The notes beneath the pieces were generated by a model. The model saw only the letters and a list, made by a program, of their open reading frames with translations. It did not search any database and was not told the origin of the DNA. A DNA stretch of 64,000 nucleotides, taken from positions 62,001-126,000 of the forward strand of contig NZ_CABVHK010000011.1 of assembly GCF_902497785.1 (NCBI RefSeq), in the 5' to 3' direction. The position numbers and the translations under genes were made by a program. The DNA comes from Pseudomonas fluorescens (GTDB lineage: Bacteria; Pseudomonadota; Gammaproteobacteria; Pseudomonadales; Pseudomonadaceae). This document shows positions 1 to 8,158 of this stretch, one piece after another (the stretch's first letter is position 1; the number at the start of each line of letters is the position of its first letter).

Positions 1-2
1 CG

Positions 3-2111
3 ACCGTCTGCATTCCCGCCCAGTCACTGGTCATCGATCCTGCGGCGCTGGCGAAGTGGATCCATGAAAGTGCCATTTCCGTCATCCACCTGACCCCGCC
101 CTTGGGCAAGCTGATTGAAACCGGGGCAAAACTCAACGGACGGCCATTGAATGCCCTGCGCTATCTGTTCTGGGGTGGAGATGCACTCAGCAGCACGCTG
201 TACGAGCAGATACGCGTCATCGCGCCCAACGCCATCAGCGTGAATTTCTACGGCACCACCGAAACTCCCCAGGCCATGGCGTTCCATCAAGTCGACCCTG
301 ATGCCAACAATGCGCGGATTCCACTCGGCAAAGGTGTTGAAGGGGCACAATTGCTGGTGGTGAATGACGCGAGCGAGTTGGTGGGCGAGGGCGATGTCGG
401 CGAGATTCTGATACGCAGCCCTTACTTGTCGCTGGGTTACTGGCATGACACCGCGCAAACCAGCGAAAAATTCGTTGTGAACCCGTTTACGAATAGTGCG
501 GGTGACCTTTGTTATAAAACTGGAGACCTTGGCACTTACCTGTCAGATGGCAGTGTCCTGTTTCTGGGGCGGGGCGACAGTCAGGTCAAGATCCGTGGGC
601 ACCGAATCGAATTAAGCGAAATCGAAGTGGCGGTATCGCGGCATCCGCGGATCAAACAGTGCGTCGTCTCGGCCGTCAACGACAGTGCGCCGGTGAGGCT
701 GGTTGCGTATTGCGTTTCAGCAAGTCCCGTTTCATCGCTTGAATTGCGTGAACAGGTCAGTCGCGAACTTCCGGACTACATGGTGCCGGCATTGTTCCTG
801 TTTCTGGACGCCATCCCGCTCACGCCAAACGGCAAGATCGACAAGCGTGCGCTGCCCCCGATCAACCTCGAGTCGACGGCTTCAACCTCGCGCCAGGACC
901 TGTCACCTGCCGCCCATAAACTGGCCGCCGCGTGGGCTGAGATACTCGAAGTCCCGCACATCGATGCCAATTTGTCATTTGTGGAACTGGGCGGTGATTC
1001 GCTCTCGTTCGTGCAGGCGTCGATGGTGCTGGAGCAGTTGATTGGCCCGCTCCCCGACCAATGGGAAACGATACCGGTACGCGAACTTGGCGAGCGGACC
1101 AAGGCAGCCAGTTCTTCATTCTTTTCCCTGCGGGCGATGGAAGTCCCGGTGCTGTTGCGGGTGATGTCGATCCTGCTGATTGTGATCGGGCACCTTCAAC
1201 TTTTTTCCGCTTGGCCGATTGCGGGTGAGACGACGGTGTTGTTCATCGTTTCGGGTATCAGCCTGGCCAGGTTTCAACTGCAGATCATCACCGAGCGCGG
1301 CAGCGCGCATACGTTGTTGAAATCCATTGCCACTATCGCGGTCCCCACCTTGCTGTACGCGCTGCTGGTGCAAATCGTCTTCGATCGTGTTCACTGGCAA
1401 ACCCTGTTGTTCGTTTCAAACTGGTTTCCTGAAAGTGACGTCGGCTATTTCAACTATTGGTATATCGAAGTACTGCTGCAGATGATTGCCATCATCGGGA
1501 TTGCATTGTCATTCGATCGCGTCAGGAAAACACTGATGGCGAATCCGTTTCGCAACCTGGTGATTGCCGCGTGTGGATTGGCAGTGGCAGATCTGGTGAT
1601 CAATGCGTATGTCTTCGATGCCAATGCGTTGTATGGCCGGGTGCCGCAGCACTTTCTTGCAATCATGGTCCTGGGCATGGCCATTCATTACGCCCACTCA
1701 ACGACCCGCAAGTGGGTGGCCAGTGTGGTCACGGTCGTGGTGCTGGGCGGGCAGGACCTGCTTCTCATGTACGGCACCCAGCCGCTCGGCGTGGACATCA
1801 GCCAGTACGTTGATATCGCCATTCCCGCCGTGCTCGCGGCGATCTGGATCAGGGCCGTTCCGGTGCCCGGTCTGTTGGCGCGGGGGCTGGCGTTGATTGC
1901 TTCGTCAACGCTGTACATCTACCTGACGCATTTCCAGTTTCAGTCCCTCGCCCGGCGCATTGTCGACCAGCCGATGGTCGGGGTGATCGTGGCGATTGTC
2001 GGTGGGATCGCGGTGGCTTATGCCTGGAACAAGGTGGTTCGAGTGGTGTTACTGCACTGGAACAAGAGCCGCAAGAAAGCCGCCGCGGATACCGTCGAAC
2101 GGGTCGTGTGA
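3..2111 (+). CDS. NRPS-like adenylation / carrier / membrane acyltransferase fusion, 5' end missing
   Basis: The frame is open from the left edge, so the N-terminus lies outside the window. Adenylation-domain core motifs occur in order: FYGTTE (A5), GEILIRSPYLSLGYW (A6), YKTGDLG (A7), GRGDSQVKIRGHRIELSEIE (A8) and NGKIDKRALP (A10). A carrier domain follows, with its phosphopantetheine serine in FVELGGDS near base 1000. From about base 1130 the protein becomes strongly hydrophobic, with roughly ten membrane segments. This part begins with Arg-X10-His (RVMSILLIVIGH), the hallmark of acyltransferase-3 membrane proteins, followed by LFIVSG. By family knowledge the protein would activate an amino or aryl acid, load it on its carrier and hand it to a membrane acyltransferase; the substrate is unknown. 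No condensation or thioesterase domain is visible. The gene ends convergent with the CAP-domain gene. Confidence 0.85.
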   Translation, partial: TVCIPAQSLVIDPAALAKWIHESAISVIHLTPPLGKLIETGAKLNGRPLNALRYLFWGGDALSSTLYEQIRVIAPNAISVNFYGTTETPQAMAFHQVDPDANNARIPLGKGVEGAQLLVVNDASELVGEGDVGEILIRSPYLSLGYWHDTAQTSEKFVVNPFTNSAGDLCYKTGDLGTYLSDGSVLFLGRGDSQVKIRGHRIELSEIEVAVSRHPRIKQCVVSAVNDSAPVRLVAYCVSASPVSSLELREQVSRELPDYMVPALFLFLDAIPLTPNGKIDKRALPPINLESTASTSRQDLSPAAHKLAAAWAEILEVPHIDANLSFVELGGDSLSFVQASMVLEQLIGPLPDQWETIPVRELGERTKAASSSFFSLRAMEVPVLLRVMSILLIVIGHLQLFSAWPIAGETTVLFIVSGISLARFQLQIITERGSAHTLLKSIATIAVPTLLYALLVQIVFDRVHWQTLLFVSNWFPESDVGYFNYWYIEVLLQMIAIIGIALSFDRVRKTLMANPFRNLVIAACGLAVADLVINAYVFDANALYGRVPQHFLAIMVLGMAIHYAHSTTRKWVASVVTVVVLGGQDLLLMYGTQPLGVDISQYVDIAIPAVLAAIWIRAVPVPGLLARGLALIASSTLYIYLTHFQFQSLARRIVDQPMVGVIVAIVGGIAVAYAWNKVVRVVLLHWNKSRKKAAADTVERVV

Positions 2112-2113
2112 CG

Positions 2114-2134
2114 GTGGCCCGGGTCGCGGGCCAC
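2114..2134. terminator. Hairpin between convergent genes
   Basis: Perfect 8-bp inverted repeat GTGGCCCG / CGGGCCAC with a 5-base loop, in the 44-base gap between two converging stop codons. There is no T-run on either side, so a terminator role is inferred from position only. Confidence 0.4.
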
Positions 2135-2155
2135 TGACGTTCCCTGCGCGTCCGG

Positions 2156-3007
2156 TTACGGCGTCCCGAACATCGCCGTCCAGTAAATGCCCGAGTCACT
2201 CTTAGGATCAACCGCATACGCTGCGCCCAACTCCTGGTACTGCGGGTTCATCAGGTTGGCGCAGTGCCCGGGGCTGGCGACCCAACCTTCAACCACCTTG
2301 CGCACGGTGTCTTGCCCGGCGGCAATGTTTTCGCCGATTTGCGGCCCGCTGTAACCCGCCAGTTCGGCGCGGTCACCTGGCGTGCGGCCATCGCGTTCCT
2401 TGTGATCGAAGTAGTTGTTGTTGGCCATGGACCGCGAATGGGTCTCGGCCGCCGTCGCCAGCGTCGCGTTCCAGGTCAGCGGGGTGGTGGCGGTAAAGGA
2501 TTGCGTGCCGCACTGCTGTGGCCGGCTGCGGGCGACGTTGATTTCGGCCAGCAGTTTCTGGCCTTCCGCCTGCCAGTCGCCCAGCCGTGCACTCAACAGC
2601 GGACGGGCCAGCACGATGCGCCATTCACGGTCCTGGCGACTGACGCCGATGTCGACAAATTGCGGGTCCAGCACGATCTGGCAAAAAGTCTCCTGAATCG
2701 CTTTCATCGCCGATGGCGCATCTCGCGGCCCGGACAGGCTGATCGCCTGCACATTTTTCATCGGGTAACCCGCGGTCACCATGGCTTGCTGCAGATTGCC
2801 GACGTTGGTGGCGGACAGCGCCAGCCGAGGATCGCCCGCCAGCGGCGGCAGTTCCGAAGAGACCTCGCCCGCGCAGCGCTGCACCTGGCTGCGGTAATCG
2901 TTGATTGAGTCGATCAATTGTTTCTCGTCGACCGCGAGCGCTTTCGCGGCGAACAACAGGCCCAGTGACAAGGTGGCAAGGCGCAAAACGGATGGCAGGA
3001 CACGCAT
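2156..3007 (-). CDS. Secreted CAP-domain (SCP/PR1-like) protein
   Basis: 283 residues from an ATG preceded by AGGGAGA. An in-frame start lies 54 codons upstream but would bury the signal peptide. Residues 1-25 form a typical Sec signal peptide (hydrophobic core, AKALA cleavage site). The C-terminal half carries the CAP fold signature: AAETHSRSMANNNYFDH, then GENIAAG, then VVEGWVASPGHCANLMNP. The conserved His and Glu of the CAP cavity are present. Bacterial CAP proteins are exported and often linked to envelope or spore functions; the biochemical activity is unknown. The N-terminal half (residues 26-150) shows no domain I recognise. Divergent from the SleB-like gene; the 199-base gap between them should hold both promoters. 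Confidence 0.85.
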   Translation of the reverse strand: MRVLPSVLRLATLSLGLLFAAKALAVDEKQLIDSINDYRSQVQRCAGEVSSELPPLAGDPRLALSATNVGNLQQAMVTAGYPMKNVQAISLSGPRDAPSAMKAIQETFCQIVLDPQFVDIGVSRQDREWRIVLARPLLSARLGDWQAEGQKLLAEINVARSRPQQCGTQSFTATTPLTWNATLATAAETHSRSMANNNYFDHKERDGRTPGDRAELAGYSGPQIGENIAAGQDTVRKVVEGWVASPGHCANLMNPQYQELGAAYAVDPKSDSGIYWTAMFGTP

Positions 3008-3206
3008 GGAAATCTCCCTAATCTGACTGCGCACATCATGCGCGATGACACCCCCGTTTGCGCAATGCCTTTTCGCGACGAAATTCAGCGTGTTGGCCGT
3101 CTGTCGGAATGAAATCTGGCAACTACAATCAAGCCATGTCGCCCGCAAGGCGCGGTGCAGCGTCGACATATGAAGCTTGAATCCAGTTCACTCAGAAGGG
3201 TCGATC

Positions 3207-3827
3207 ATGGGATTAATCTGGTTAGCAGCCTGCCTCGCACTCACGTTACTCGGCGGCCAGGCAGTGGCGACCGAACAGGAACAAAAAGAACATACGGCCG
3301 AAAACAAGGCCGAAGTACTGGAACATAAAGCCGCAGAGAAGGGCACCGATGTTCCGGTGCCCAAATCCGAAGCGATTACCACCTCCGAAGTGCAGGCCGT
3401 CGACCCGGCGGGCGCGGCGCCGCTGGACGATGCAATCACCTGTCTGGCGCGCTCGATCTATTGGGAAGCCAAAGGCAAATCATCGGCGGACATGGAAGCC
3501 GTCGCCAGTGTGGTGATGAATCGTCTGGGCCATGAAGGTTTCCCAGACACCGTTTGCGCGGTGGTCAAGCAAGGTTCGGAAAGCAAGAACTGCCAGTTTT
3601 CCTGGTGGTGTGACGGACGCGCGGACAGCGTTCAGGAAGAGACCGAGTACATGGTCGCCAAAGAAATCGCGCGCAAGGCCCTGAACAAGCAGCTCAACGA
3701 CCGAAGCAACGGCGCGATGTATTTCCACGACCGTAGCGTCAAACCCGACTGGGCCAGGAAATACATCAAGACCACCGAGACGAAGAAGTTTCTCTTCTAT
3801 AAGCCCCGGGGTGGAAACGCGATGTAG
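3207..3827 (+). CDS. SleB-like cell wall hydrolase
   Basis: 206 residues starting at an ATG with upstream AGAAGGG. Residues 1-22 look like a signal peptide. A charged Glu/Lys-rich linker spans about 25-70, and the hydrolase domain runs from about 75 to the end. The sequence ITCLARSIYWEAKG contains the catalytic glutamate (about residue 87) of SleB/CwlJ-type enzymes, followed by VASVVMNRLGHEGFP and NCQFSWWCDG. Family members cleave peptidoglycan glycan strands (lytic transglycosylase type). In non-spore-forming pseudomonads the role is presumably wall remodelling. It faces the divergent secreted CAP-domain gene, so both neighbours are exported proteins. Confidence 0.85.
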   Translation: MGLIWLAACLALTLLGGQAVATEQEQKEHTAENKAEVLEHKAAEKGTDVPVPKSEAITTSEVQAVDPAGAAPLDDAITCLARSIYWEAKGKSSADMEAVASVVMNRLGHEGFPDTVCAVVKQGSESKNCQFSWWCDGRADSVQEETEYMVAKEIARKALNKQLNDRSNGAMYFHDRSVKPDWARKYIKTTETKKFLFYKPRGGNAM

Positions 3828-3921
3828 CGTAGACGCCGACTTTCATCAGTGGCTACCGCCGGCGTACAGTGTTGACCTGAAACCCGTCATGCCACCTTTA
3901 AGGTCAAGAGAGACTGTCGTC

Positions 3922-4854
3922 GTGCACAAGCTCGGACTCATCGTTTACCCCGGTTTCCAGGTGCTGGGCCTGGCCATGTGCGCCACGTTCGAATTGGCCA
4001 ACGCGGCCGCCGCTGAACCGGTATACAGCATCAGTTTGTTGTCCGAGCACGGCGGCACGGTGCCGACCTCCGCCGGTTTTGGCGTGGAAACCACCGCGTT
4101 CGATCAGCGCTCGTTCGACACCTTGCTGGTGATGGGCGACAACCTTATCCGCCCGGTATCGCCGGGCATGGTGCAATTCTTGCTCAACGCCGCCCCGACC
4201 ACCCGCCGCCTGGCCTCGATCTGCACCGGCGCCATCGCACTCGCGGAAGCCGGCTTGCTGGATGGCCGACGGGCGACCACCCACTGGTGTCACGCCCCGG
4301 CGCTGCAGCGGGCGTACCCGAAAGTGAAGGTGGAAGAAGACCGGATCTTCATCAACGACGGCAACCTCTGGACCGCCGCCGGGATGAGCGCGTGTGTTGA
4401 CCTGGCGCTGGCGCTGGTCGAACAGGACCTTGGCGCCGAAGTGGCGCGGCGCGTGGCCCGGCAATTGGTGGTTTACCACCGACGCGCCGGTGGGCAGTCG
4501 CAGTTTTCGGCGATGCTCGAACTCGAGCCCAAGACTGATCGCATCCAGGCCGCGTTGAATTACGCCAAACAAAACCTGAAATCTGCGCTGTCCGTCGAGG
4601 CGCTGGCCGATGCGGCCAATCTCAGCCCTCGGCAGTTCAGTCGGGTGTTTCAGGCGGAAACCGGCCAGTCGCCGGCCAAGGCCATCGAAAACCTGCGCGT
4701 GGAGTCGGCCCGGCTAATGATGGAAACCGGTCGGCACGCCATTGACGTGGTTGCAACGGAAACCGGGTTTGGTGACCGGGAGCGTATGCGCCGGGCGTTT
4801 ATTCGGGCGTTTGGGCAGCCGCCACAGGTGATTCAGCGGGCTAATCGTGCGTGA
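3922..4854 (+). CDS. GlxA-family transcriptional regulator (DJ-1/PfpI + AraC HTH)
   Basis: 310 residues from the GTG at 3922, which has GAGAG about 10 bases upstream. An ATG at 3889 is an alternative but lacks a ribosome binding site. Residues 1-170 form a DJ-1/PfpI-like class I amidotransferase fold (LGLIVYPGFQVLGLAM at the start; SICTGAIALAEAGLLDGRRA around the nucleophile-elbow cysteine). Residues 215-305 are an AraC/XylS DNA-binding domain with two helix-turn-helices (LADAANLSPRQFSRVFQAETGQSP and VATETGFGDRERMRRAF). Members often control catabolism of small nitrogen compounds. The nitrilase gene 96 bases downstream in the same direction is the obvious candidate target. Confidence 0.88.
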   Translation: MHKLGLIVYPGFQVLGLAMCATFELANAAAAEPVYSISLLSEHGGTVPTSAGFGVETTAFDQRSFDTLLVMGDNLIRPVSPGMVQFLLNAAPTTRRLASICTGAIALAEAGLLDGRRATTHWCHAPALQRAYPKVKVEEDRIFINDGNLWTAAGMSACVDLALALVEQDLGAEVARRVARQLVVYHRRAGGQSQFSAMLELEPKTDRIQAALNYAKQNLKSALSVEALADAANLSPRQFSRVFQAETGQSPAKAIENLRVESARLMMETGRHAIDVVATETGFGDRERMRRAFIRAFGQPPQVIQRANRA

Positions 4855-4910
4855 TGTCCTAAAAGGGTGTGTATTCGACATTCAAGACAAAATATGATCA
4901 GCGTAATCTG

Positions 4911-4943
4911 GATCTCGTTCAAGCCCTTCCCCCGAACGAGATC
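4911..4943 (+). promoter_or_regulatory. 10-bp perfect hairpin covering the nitrilase ribosome binding site
   Basis: GATCTCGTTC (4911-4920) and GAACGAGATC (4934-4943) are perfect inverted repeats around a 13-base loop. The 3' arm ends 6 bases before the nitrilase ATG at 4950 and contains the only Shine-Dalgarno-like sequence (CGAG/GAG). It could act as an mRNA hairpin occluding translation, or as a DNA operator for the upstream GlxA-type regulator. The structure is seen; the role is inferred. Confidence 0.6.
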
Positions 4944-4949
4944 ATCACC

Positions 4950-5918
4950 ATGACCATCGTCAAAGCCGCCGCCGTGCAGATCGCCCCCGTGCTCTACAGT
5001 CGCGAAGGCACCGTAGAAAAAGTCGTCAACAAGATTCGCGAACTCGGCGAACAGGGCGTGCAGTTCGCGGTTTTCCCTGAAACCATCGTGCCGTACTACC
5101 CCTATTTTTCCTTTGTGCAGTCGCCTTTCAAAATGGGCGCCGAGCATTACAAACTGCTGGACCAGGCGGTCGTCGTGCCGTCCATGACCACCGATGCCAT
5201 TGGCCAGGCAGCGAAGGACGCCAACATGGTGGTGTCCATCGGCGTCAACGAGCGCGATGGCAGCACCCTCTACAACACGCAATTATTGTTCGACGCCGAC
5301 GGCACTCTGATTCAGGCACGCCGCAAGATTTCGCCGACGTATCACGAGCGGATGATCTGGGGCATGGGCGACGGTTCCGGCTTGCGCGCAACCGACAGCG
5401 CCGTCGGCCGCATCGGTCAACTGGCGTGCTGGGAACACTACAATCCGCTGGCGCGCTACGCCCTGATCGAGGACGGCGAACAGATTCACGCGTCGATGTA
5501 CCCGGGCTCGTTTGCCGGCCCGTTGTTCACCCGTCAGATGGAAGTCAGCATCCGCATGCATGCGCTGGAATCGGCGTGCTTTGTGGTGAACTCGACGGCC
5601 TGGCTGCACCCGGAGCAACAGGCGCAAATCATCGCCGACACCGGTTGCGAGATCGGTCCGATCTCCGGCGGTTGCTACACCGCAATCATTGATCCGCAGG
5701 GCGAAGTCGTCGGCGCGTTGACTGAAGGCGAAGGCGAGGTCATCGCCGACATCGATTTGTTCCAGATCGAAATCCGCAAACGCCAGATGGATGGCCGTGG
5801 TCACTACAGCCGTCCGGAAATTCTCAGCCTCAACATCGACCGCACGGCGCATCGGCATGTGCATGAGCGCGTCGCTCAGCCAGTGTTGGCTGTCGCTGGT
5901 CAAGCGCAAGAGGCGTGA
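4950..5918 (+). CDS. Nitrilase (aliphatic-type carbon-nitrogen hydrolase)
   Basis: 322 residues. The Glu-Lys-Cys triad of the nitrilase superfamily is visible: E44 in FPETIVPYYPY, K126 in RRKISPTYHERMIWG and C160 in GQLACWEHYNPL. CWEHYNPL, rather than the CPE-type elbow of amidases, marks a true nitrilase branch, which converts R-CN to the carboxylic acid plus ammonia. The size fits the family (320-350). The ATG at 4950 is chosen because the MTIVKAAAVQIAP start aligns with family N-termini; the in-frame sequence upstream is non-coding in character and includes the hairpin. It lies between a GlxA-type regulator and a dienelactone hydrolase. The natural nitrile cannot be told from sequence. Confidence 0.9.
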   Translation: MTIVKAAAVQIAPVLYSREGTVEKVVNKIRELGEQGVQFAVFPETIVPYYPYFSFVQSPFKMGAEHYKLLDQAVVVPSMTTDAIGQAAKDANMVVSIGVNERDGSTLYNTQLLFDADGTLIQARRKISPTYHERMIWGMGDGSGLRATDSAVGRIGQLACWEHYNPLARYALIEDGEQIHASMYPGSFAGPLFTRQMEVSIRMHALESACFVVNSTAWLHPEQQAQIIADTGCEIGPISGGCYTAIIDPQGEVVGALTEGEGEVIADIDLFQIEIRKRQMDGRGHYSRPEILSLNIDRTAHRHVHERVAQPVLAVAGQAQEA

Positions 5919-5927
5919 TGACGGCTA

Positions 5928-5961
5928 CCGGTGATGGCGTCTTTGAAGTCGCCATGACCGG
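5928..5961. terminator. Hairpin between convergent nitrilase and dienelactone hydrolase genes
   Basis: CCGGTGATGGCG (5928-5939) and CGCCATGACCGG (5950-5961) pair with one mismatch over 12 bases around a 10-base loop. Its place between two converging genes suggests a bidirectional terminator. There is no T-run. Confidence 0.5.
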
Positions 5962-5993
5962 CAAGCCATGCTCCTGCGAGAAGCGGGTGGGAC

Positions 5994-6692
5994 TTAGAGT
6001 TCCATCCCCAGAAAGATCAGCGTGTTGCCATGGGCCTCGACCGCTGCGCGCTGGTTGTAGCTGTCGCGATGCGAGCAGTTGAAACCGTGCTCCGCTTCCG
6101 GATAGACAACAATTTCGACGTTGTCATTGGTGTCGAACCGCTCGGCGATTTGCTCGACGGCTTCCAGTGGAATGTGGCTGTCCTGCTCACCGAAGTGCAT
6201 CAGCAGCGGCACCTGGATTTCATCGGCACGGTCCAGTTGATTCTGGATGCCGCCGCCGTAATAGGCGATGGCCACATCCACCAGGCCGTTGGCGGCGGTG
6301 TGGTACGAGAGCAGGCCGCCGAAGCAGTAGCCGATGGAAGCGATCCCGCCGTCCAGACCCGGTTGGGCCTTGAGGGCGTCGATGGCCAGTTCGATGTCTT
6401 TCTGCGCCTTGCCGACGTCGGTGGCGTTCATCAACTCGACGGCGCGTTTCCAGCCGGCTTCGTCGTAGCTCAGTTCGATGCGCGCGCCGCTGCGCCAGAA
6501 CAGGTCCGGCGCAATCACCAGGTAGCCGTCGGCGGCGTACTGCTCGGCGACGGAGCGGATGTGTTCGTTGACGCCGAAGATCTCCTGGATCAGTACGATC
6601 CCCGGTCCTTTCTGAGTATGCGGAATCGCCAGGTAAGCGCCGAACTTACCGTCGGCGCTGTCGATCTCGATCCATTGGGTGGTCACGCTCAT
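5994..6692 (-). CDS. Dienelactone hydrolase family protein
   Basis: 232 residues, an alpha/beta hydrolase. The catalytic triad is visible: C123 in GYCFGG, D171 in HFGEQDSHIP and H202 in YPEAEHGFNC. E36 in LIQEIFG is the residue that activates the cysteine in true dienelactone hydrolases. The enzyme would open dienelactone to maleylacetate, although many family members in Pseudomonas outside chlorocatechol clusters act on other esters or lactones. No aromatic-catabolism genes are next to it. The DoxX gene lies 55 bases upstream in the same direction, so co-transcription from the small peptide gene is possible. Confidence 0.88.
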   Translation of the reverse strand: MSVTTQWIEIDSADGKFGAYLAIPHTQKGPGIVLIQEIFGVNEHIRSVAEQYAADGYLVIAPDLFWRSGARIELSYDEAGWKRAVELMNATDVGKAQKDIELAIDALKAQPGLDGGIASIGYCFGGLLSYHTAANGLVDVAIAYYGGGIQNQLDRADEIQVPLLMHFGEQDSHIPLEAVEQIAERFDTNDNVEIVVYPEAEHGFNCSHRDSYNQRAAVEAHGNTLIFLGMEL

Positions 6693-6747
6693 GGTGGCTC
6701 CTGTCTACACAAGTGAGGTGGAAAGTGAAGCGTGCCACCATAACATT

Positions 6748-7263
6748 TCAACGATTGTTGCGACGCCAGAAGAATCGAGCCAGCAACGCATCGACGCTGA
6801 GCTTGCCGGCACCGGCCAACAACAGTGGCATCAGGGCAGCGAGGTAGATCAGCGGCAGTTTGAAATTGCCGTGGCCTTTGTTGGTGATGGCGTAACCCTG
6901 AGCCAGCTCACTCAATGTAGACCAATCGGCCGGCCAGTGAACGGCAGCGGTCGCAACCACAGTGACCACGATCAGCACGATGGCGCTGAAACGGGTGCCC
7001 AGACCGACCAGGATAGCCAGGGCGCAGATCAATTCGGCCCACATCGACAGTTCCCAGTTCAGCGTTGCCGGCACCTGGTCGAACGGAAACGGGAAGCGCT
7101 CCTGAATGTCGGCAAACCAGTTTTCGCCGTTCCATTTCTCCAGGCCGGACTCGAAGAATTCCCAGGCGATGAACAGCCGCAAGGTGAGGGGGGCCAGCCA
7201 GCTGCCGGCGCGGTCAAGGTTCAGGTGCAGGCCTTTCATGGCCGACGAGAGTGCAGTGTTCAT
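6748..7263 (-). CDS. DoxX family membrane protein
   Basis: 171 residues with about four hydrophobic segments. The start [19 protein letters not shown] matches the DoxX N-terminal helix. The ATG is preceded by CGGAGAT. DoxX-type proteins accompany HvfA/HvfB/HvfC-type copper-peptide operons, and here the gene follows an HvfA-like peptide gene by only 54 bases. By analogy it may be the membrane redox or export component of that system. The two genes that normally lie between (DUF692 enzyme and its DUF2063-type partner) are absent here. The molecular function of DoxX in such operons is not firmly known. Confidence 0.85.
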   Translation of the reverse strand: MNTALSSAMKGLHLNLDRAGSWLAPLTLRLFIAWEFFESGLEKWNGENWFADIQERFPFPFDQVPATLNWELSMWAELICALAILVGLGTRFSAIVLIVVTVVATAAVHWPADWSTLSELAQGYAITNKGHGNFKLPLIYLAALMPLLLAGAGKLSVDALLARFFWRRNNR

Positions 7264-7290
7264 GGACGTGATCTCCGTTCAGTCAGGTCC

Positions 7291-7310
7291 GCGGGGCTGG
7301 GCGGCCCCGC
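7291..7310 (-). promoter_or_regulatory. GC-rich hairpin between HvfA-like gene and doxX
   Basis: Perfect 7-bp inverted repeat GCGGGGC / GCCCCGC with a 6-base loop, starting 8 bases past the stop codon of the peptide gene. It could be an attenuator or mRNA-stability element lowering DoxX relative to the peptide. No T-run follows, so it is not an obvious terminator. Confidence 0.4.
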
Positions 7311-7317
7311 GCAGGGG

Positions 7318-7521
7318 TTACTCGCCGGCGCCGCACTTGCCTTCGCCACATTTGCCTTCAGCCGGTTTTTCCGCGGTGTCGGCTTGAGCCTGGCTGTAGC
7401 CGTGGGCCAGTTGCTTCATGCTGAACGCTTCGGATTCGGAGGCCGAGGCGGCGTTGGACAGGGCCAGGCCGCCAGCGATGATCAGGCCGAGGGTCAGGGA
7501 AGAAGTCGAGAGCTTGAACAT
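7318..7521 (-). CDS. HvfA-like cysteine-motif peptide (putative RiPP metallophore precursor)
   Basis: 67 residues, ATG preceded by GGAG. Residues 1-27 form a signal peptide (LGLIIAGGLALSNAASA). The middle (28-54) is Ser/Glu/Gln-rich and contains MKQLAHGYSQAQAD. The tail carries two exact tandem EGKCG motifs (residues 55-64) and then AGE. EGKCG repeats define HvfA-type precursors, in which DUF692 (MNIO) enzymes convert cysteines to copper-binding oxazolone-thioamide groups. The assignment rests on the signal peptide, motif, size and the adjacent doxX. The genes for HvfB (DUF692) and HvfC are not next to it or anywhere in the window, so whether this copy is modified is open. Confidence 0.75.
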   Translation of the reverse strand: MFKLSTSSLTLGLIIAGGLALSNAASASESEAFSMKQLAHGYSQAQADTAEKPAEGKCGEGKCGAGE

Positions 7522-8158
7522 GGGTGATACTCCGGTGCATTGAGTGAGTTGAGTGCTTTGATCGGCGTGGCCAATCGACAGACACAGTTCATCAAGCGGG
7601 TGTATCTGCGATGTGTCGCTGGCGCGGGGTTTTAGGGCGGGGGTGTGTCAAGGGCGGGGTTGTACACACTGTGATACGCAGGCCTCGACTTTCAGGTCGA
7701 ACGCAGTACAAAGGTGGGAGCGAGCCTGCTCGCGAAGGCATTGTGGCAGGTGTACCCAAACACCCACGCCACGCCCATCAAATTTCTCACTGTGCGAGTA
7801 GGCTCGCTCCCACAGCGGAAATAATCAGCCCGGCGGTAGTGCTGCGGGTCAATGAACCCAGGATGCCTTCTTGCGTGGGCGTAGAGTCAGCGGATACTGA
7901 ATGAGCCGCCCGCATTTTTACTGCCTTGCGCCGCAAATCCTGGCTCGCCGGATTGCAATTTGCAGCGGTCAAGCATGGCTTTCTTGCATATTGCATGGCC
8001 CGATTTTTAGACGAAATCGCTAAACCATTGATTTACCGATGAACTGCAGGGCGGAATGTGAGGCATGTTTTATGCTGTAGCTGTTCCTTAAAGCTGACCG
8101 GTCTACAGAGTCAGTATTTGATTGTTGTTGGCTATCTCACACTCAGGAGAGGGTTGCC
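7522..8158. other. Intergenic region without a supported gene
   Basis: 637 bases. It should hold the promoter of the HvfA-like gene (left side) and of the DUF1652 gene (right side, where TCAGGAGAGGG precedes the ATG). The middle is a REP pair. Small open frames occur but overlap the REP sequences and lack ribosome binding sites. I could not place a convincing -35/-10 pair. Confidence 0.6.
7713..7816. repeat. REP pair (inverted)
   Basis: GTGGGAGCGAGCCTGCTCGCG near 7714 and an inverted, slightly diverged partner (GAGTAGGCTCGCTCCCAC) ending near 7815, separated by about 55 bases. Same family as the elements at 8941, 11569, 14326, 36650, 38221 and 57590. Confidence 0.85.

Noticed and set aside
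7787-7996. 69-codon minus-strand frame near the REP pair
   Set aside because: Its end is made of REP sequence (VGASLLAQ is a typical translated REP) and it lacks a ribosome binding site.
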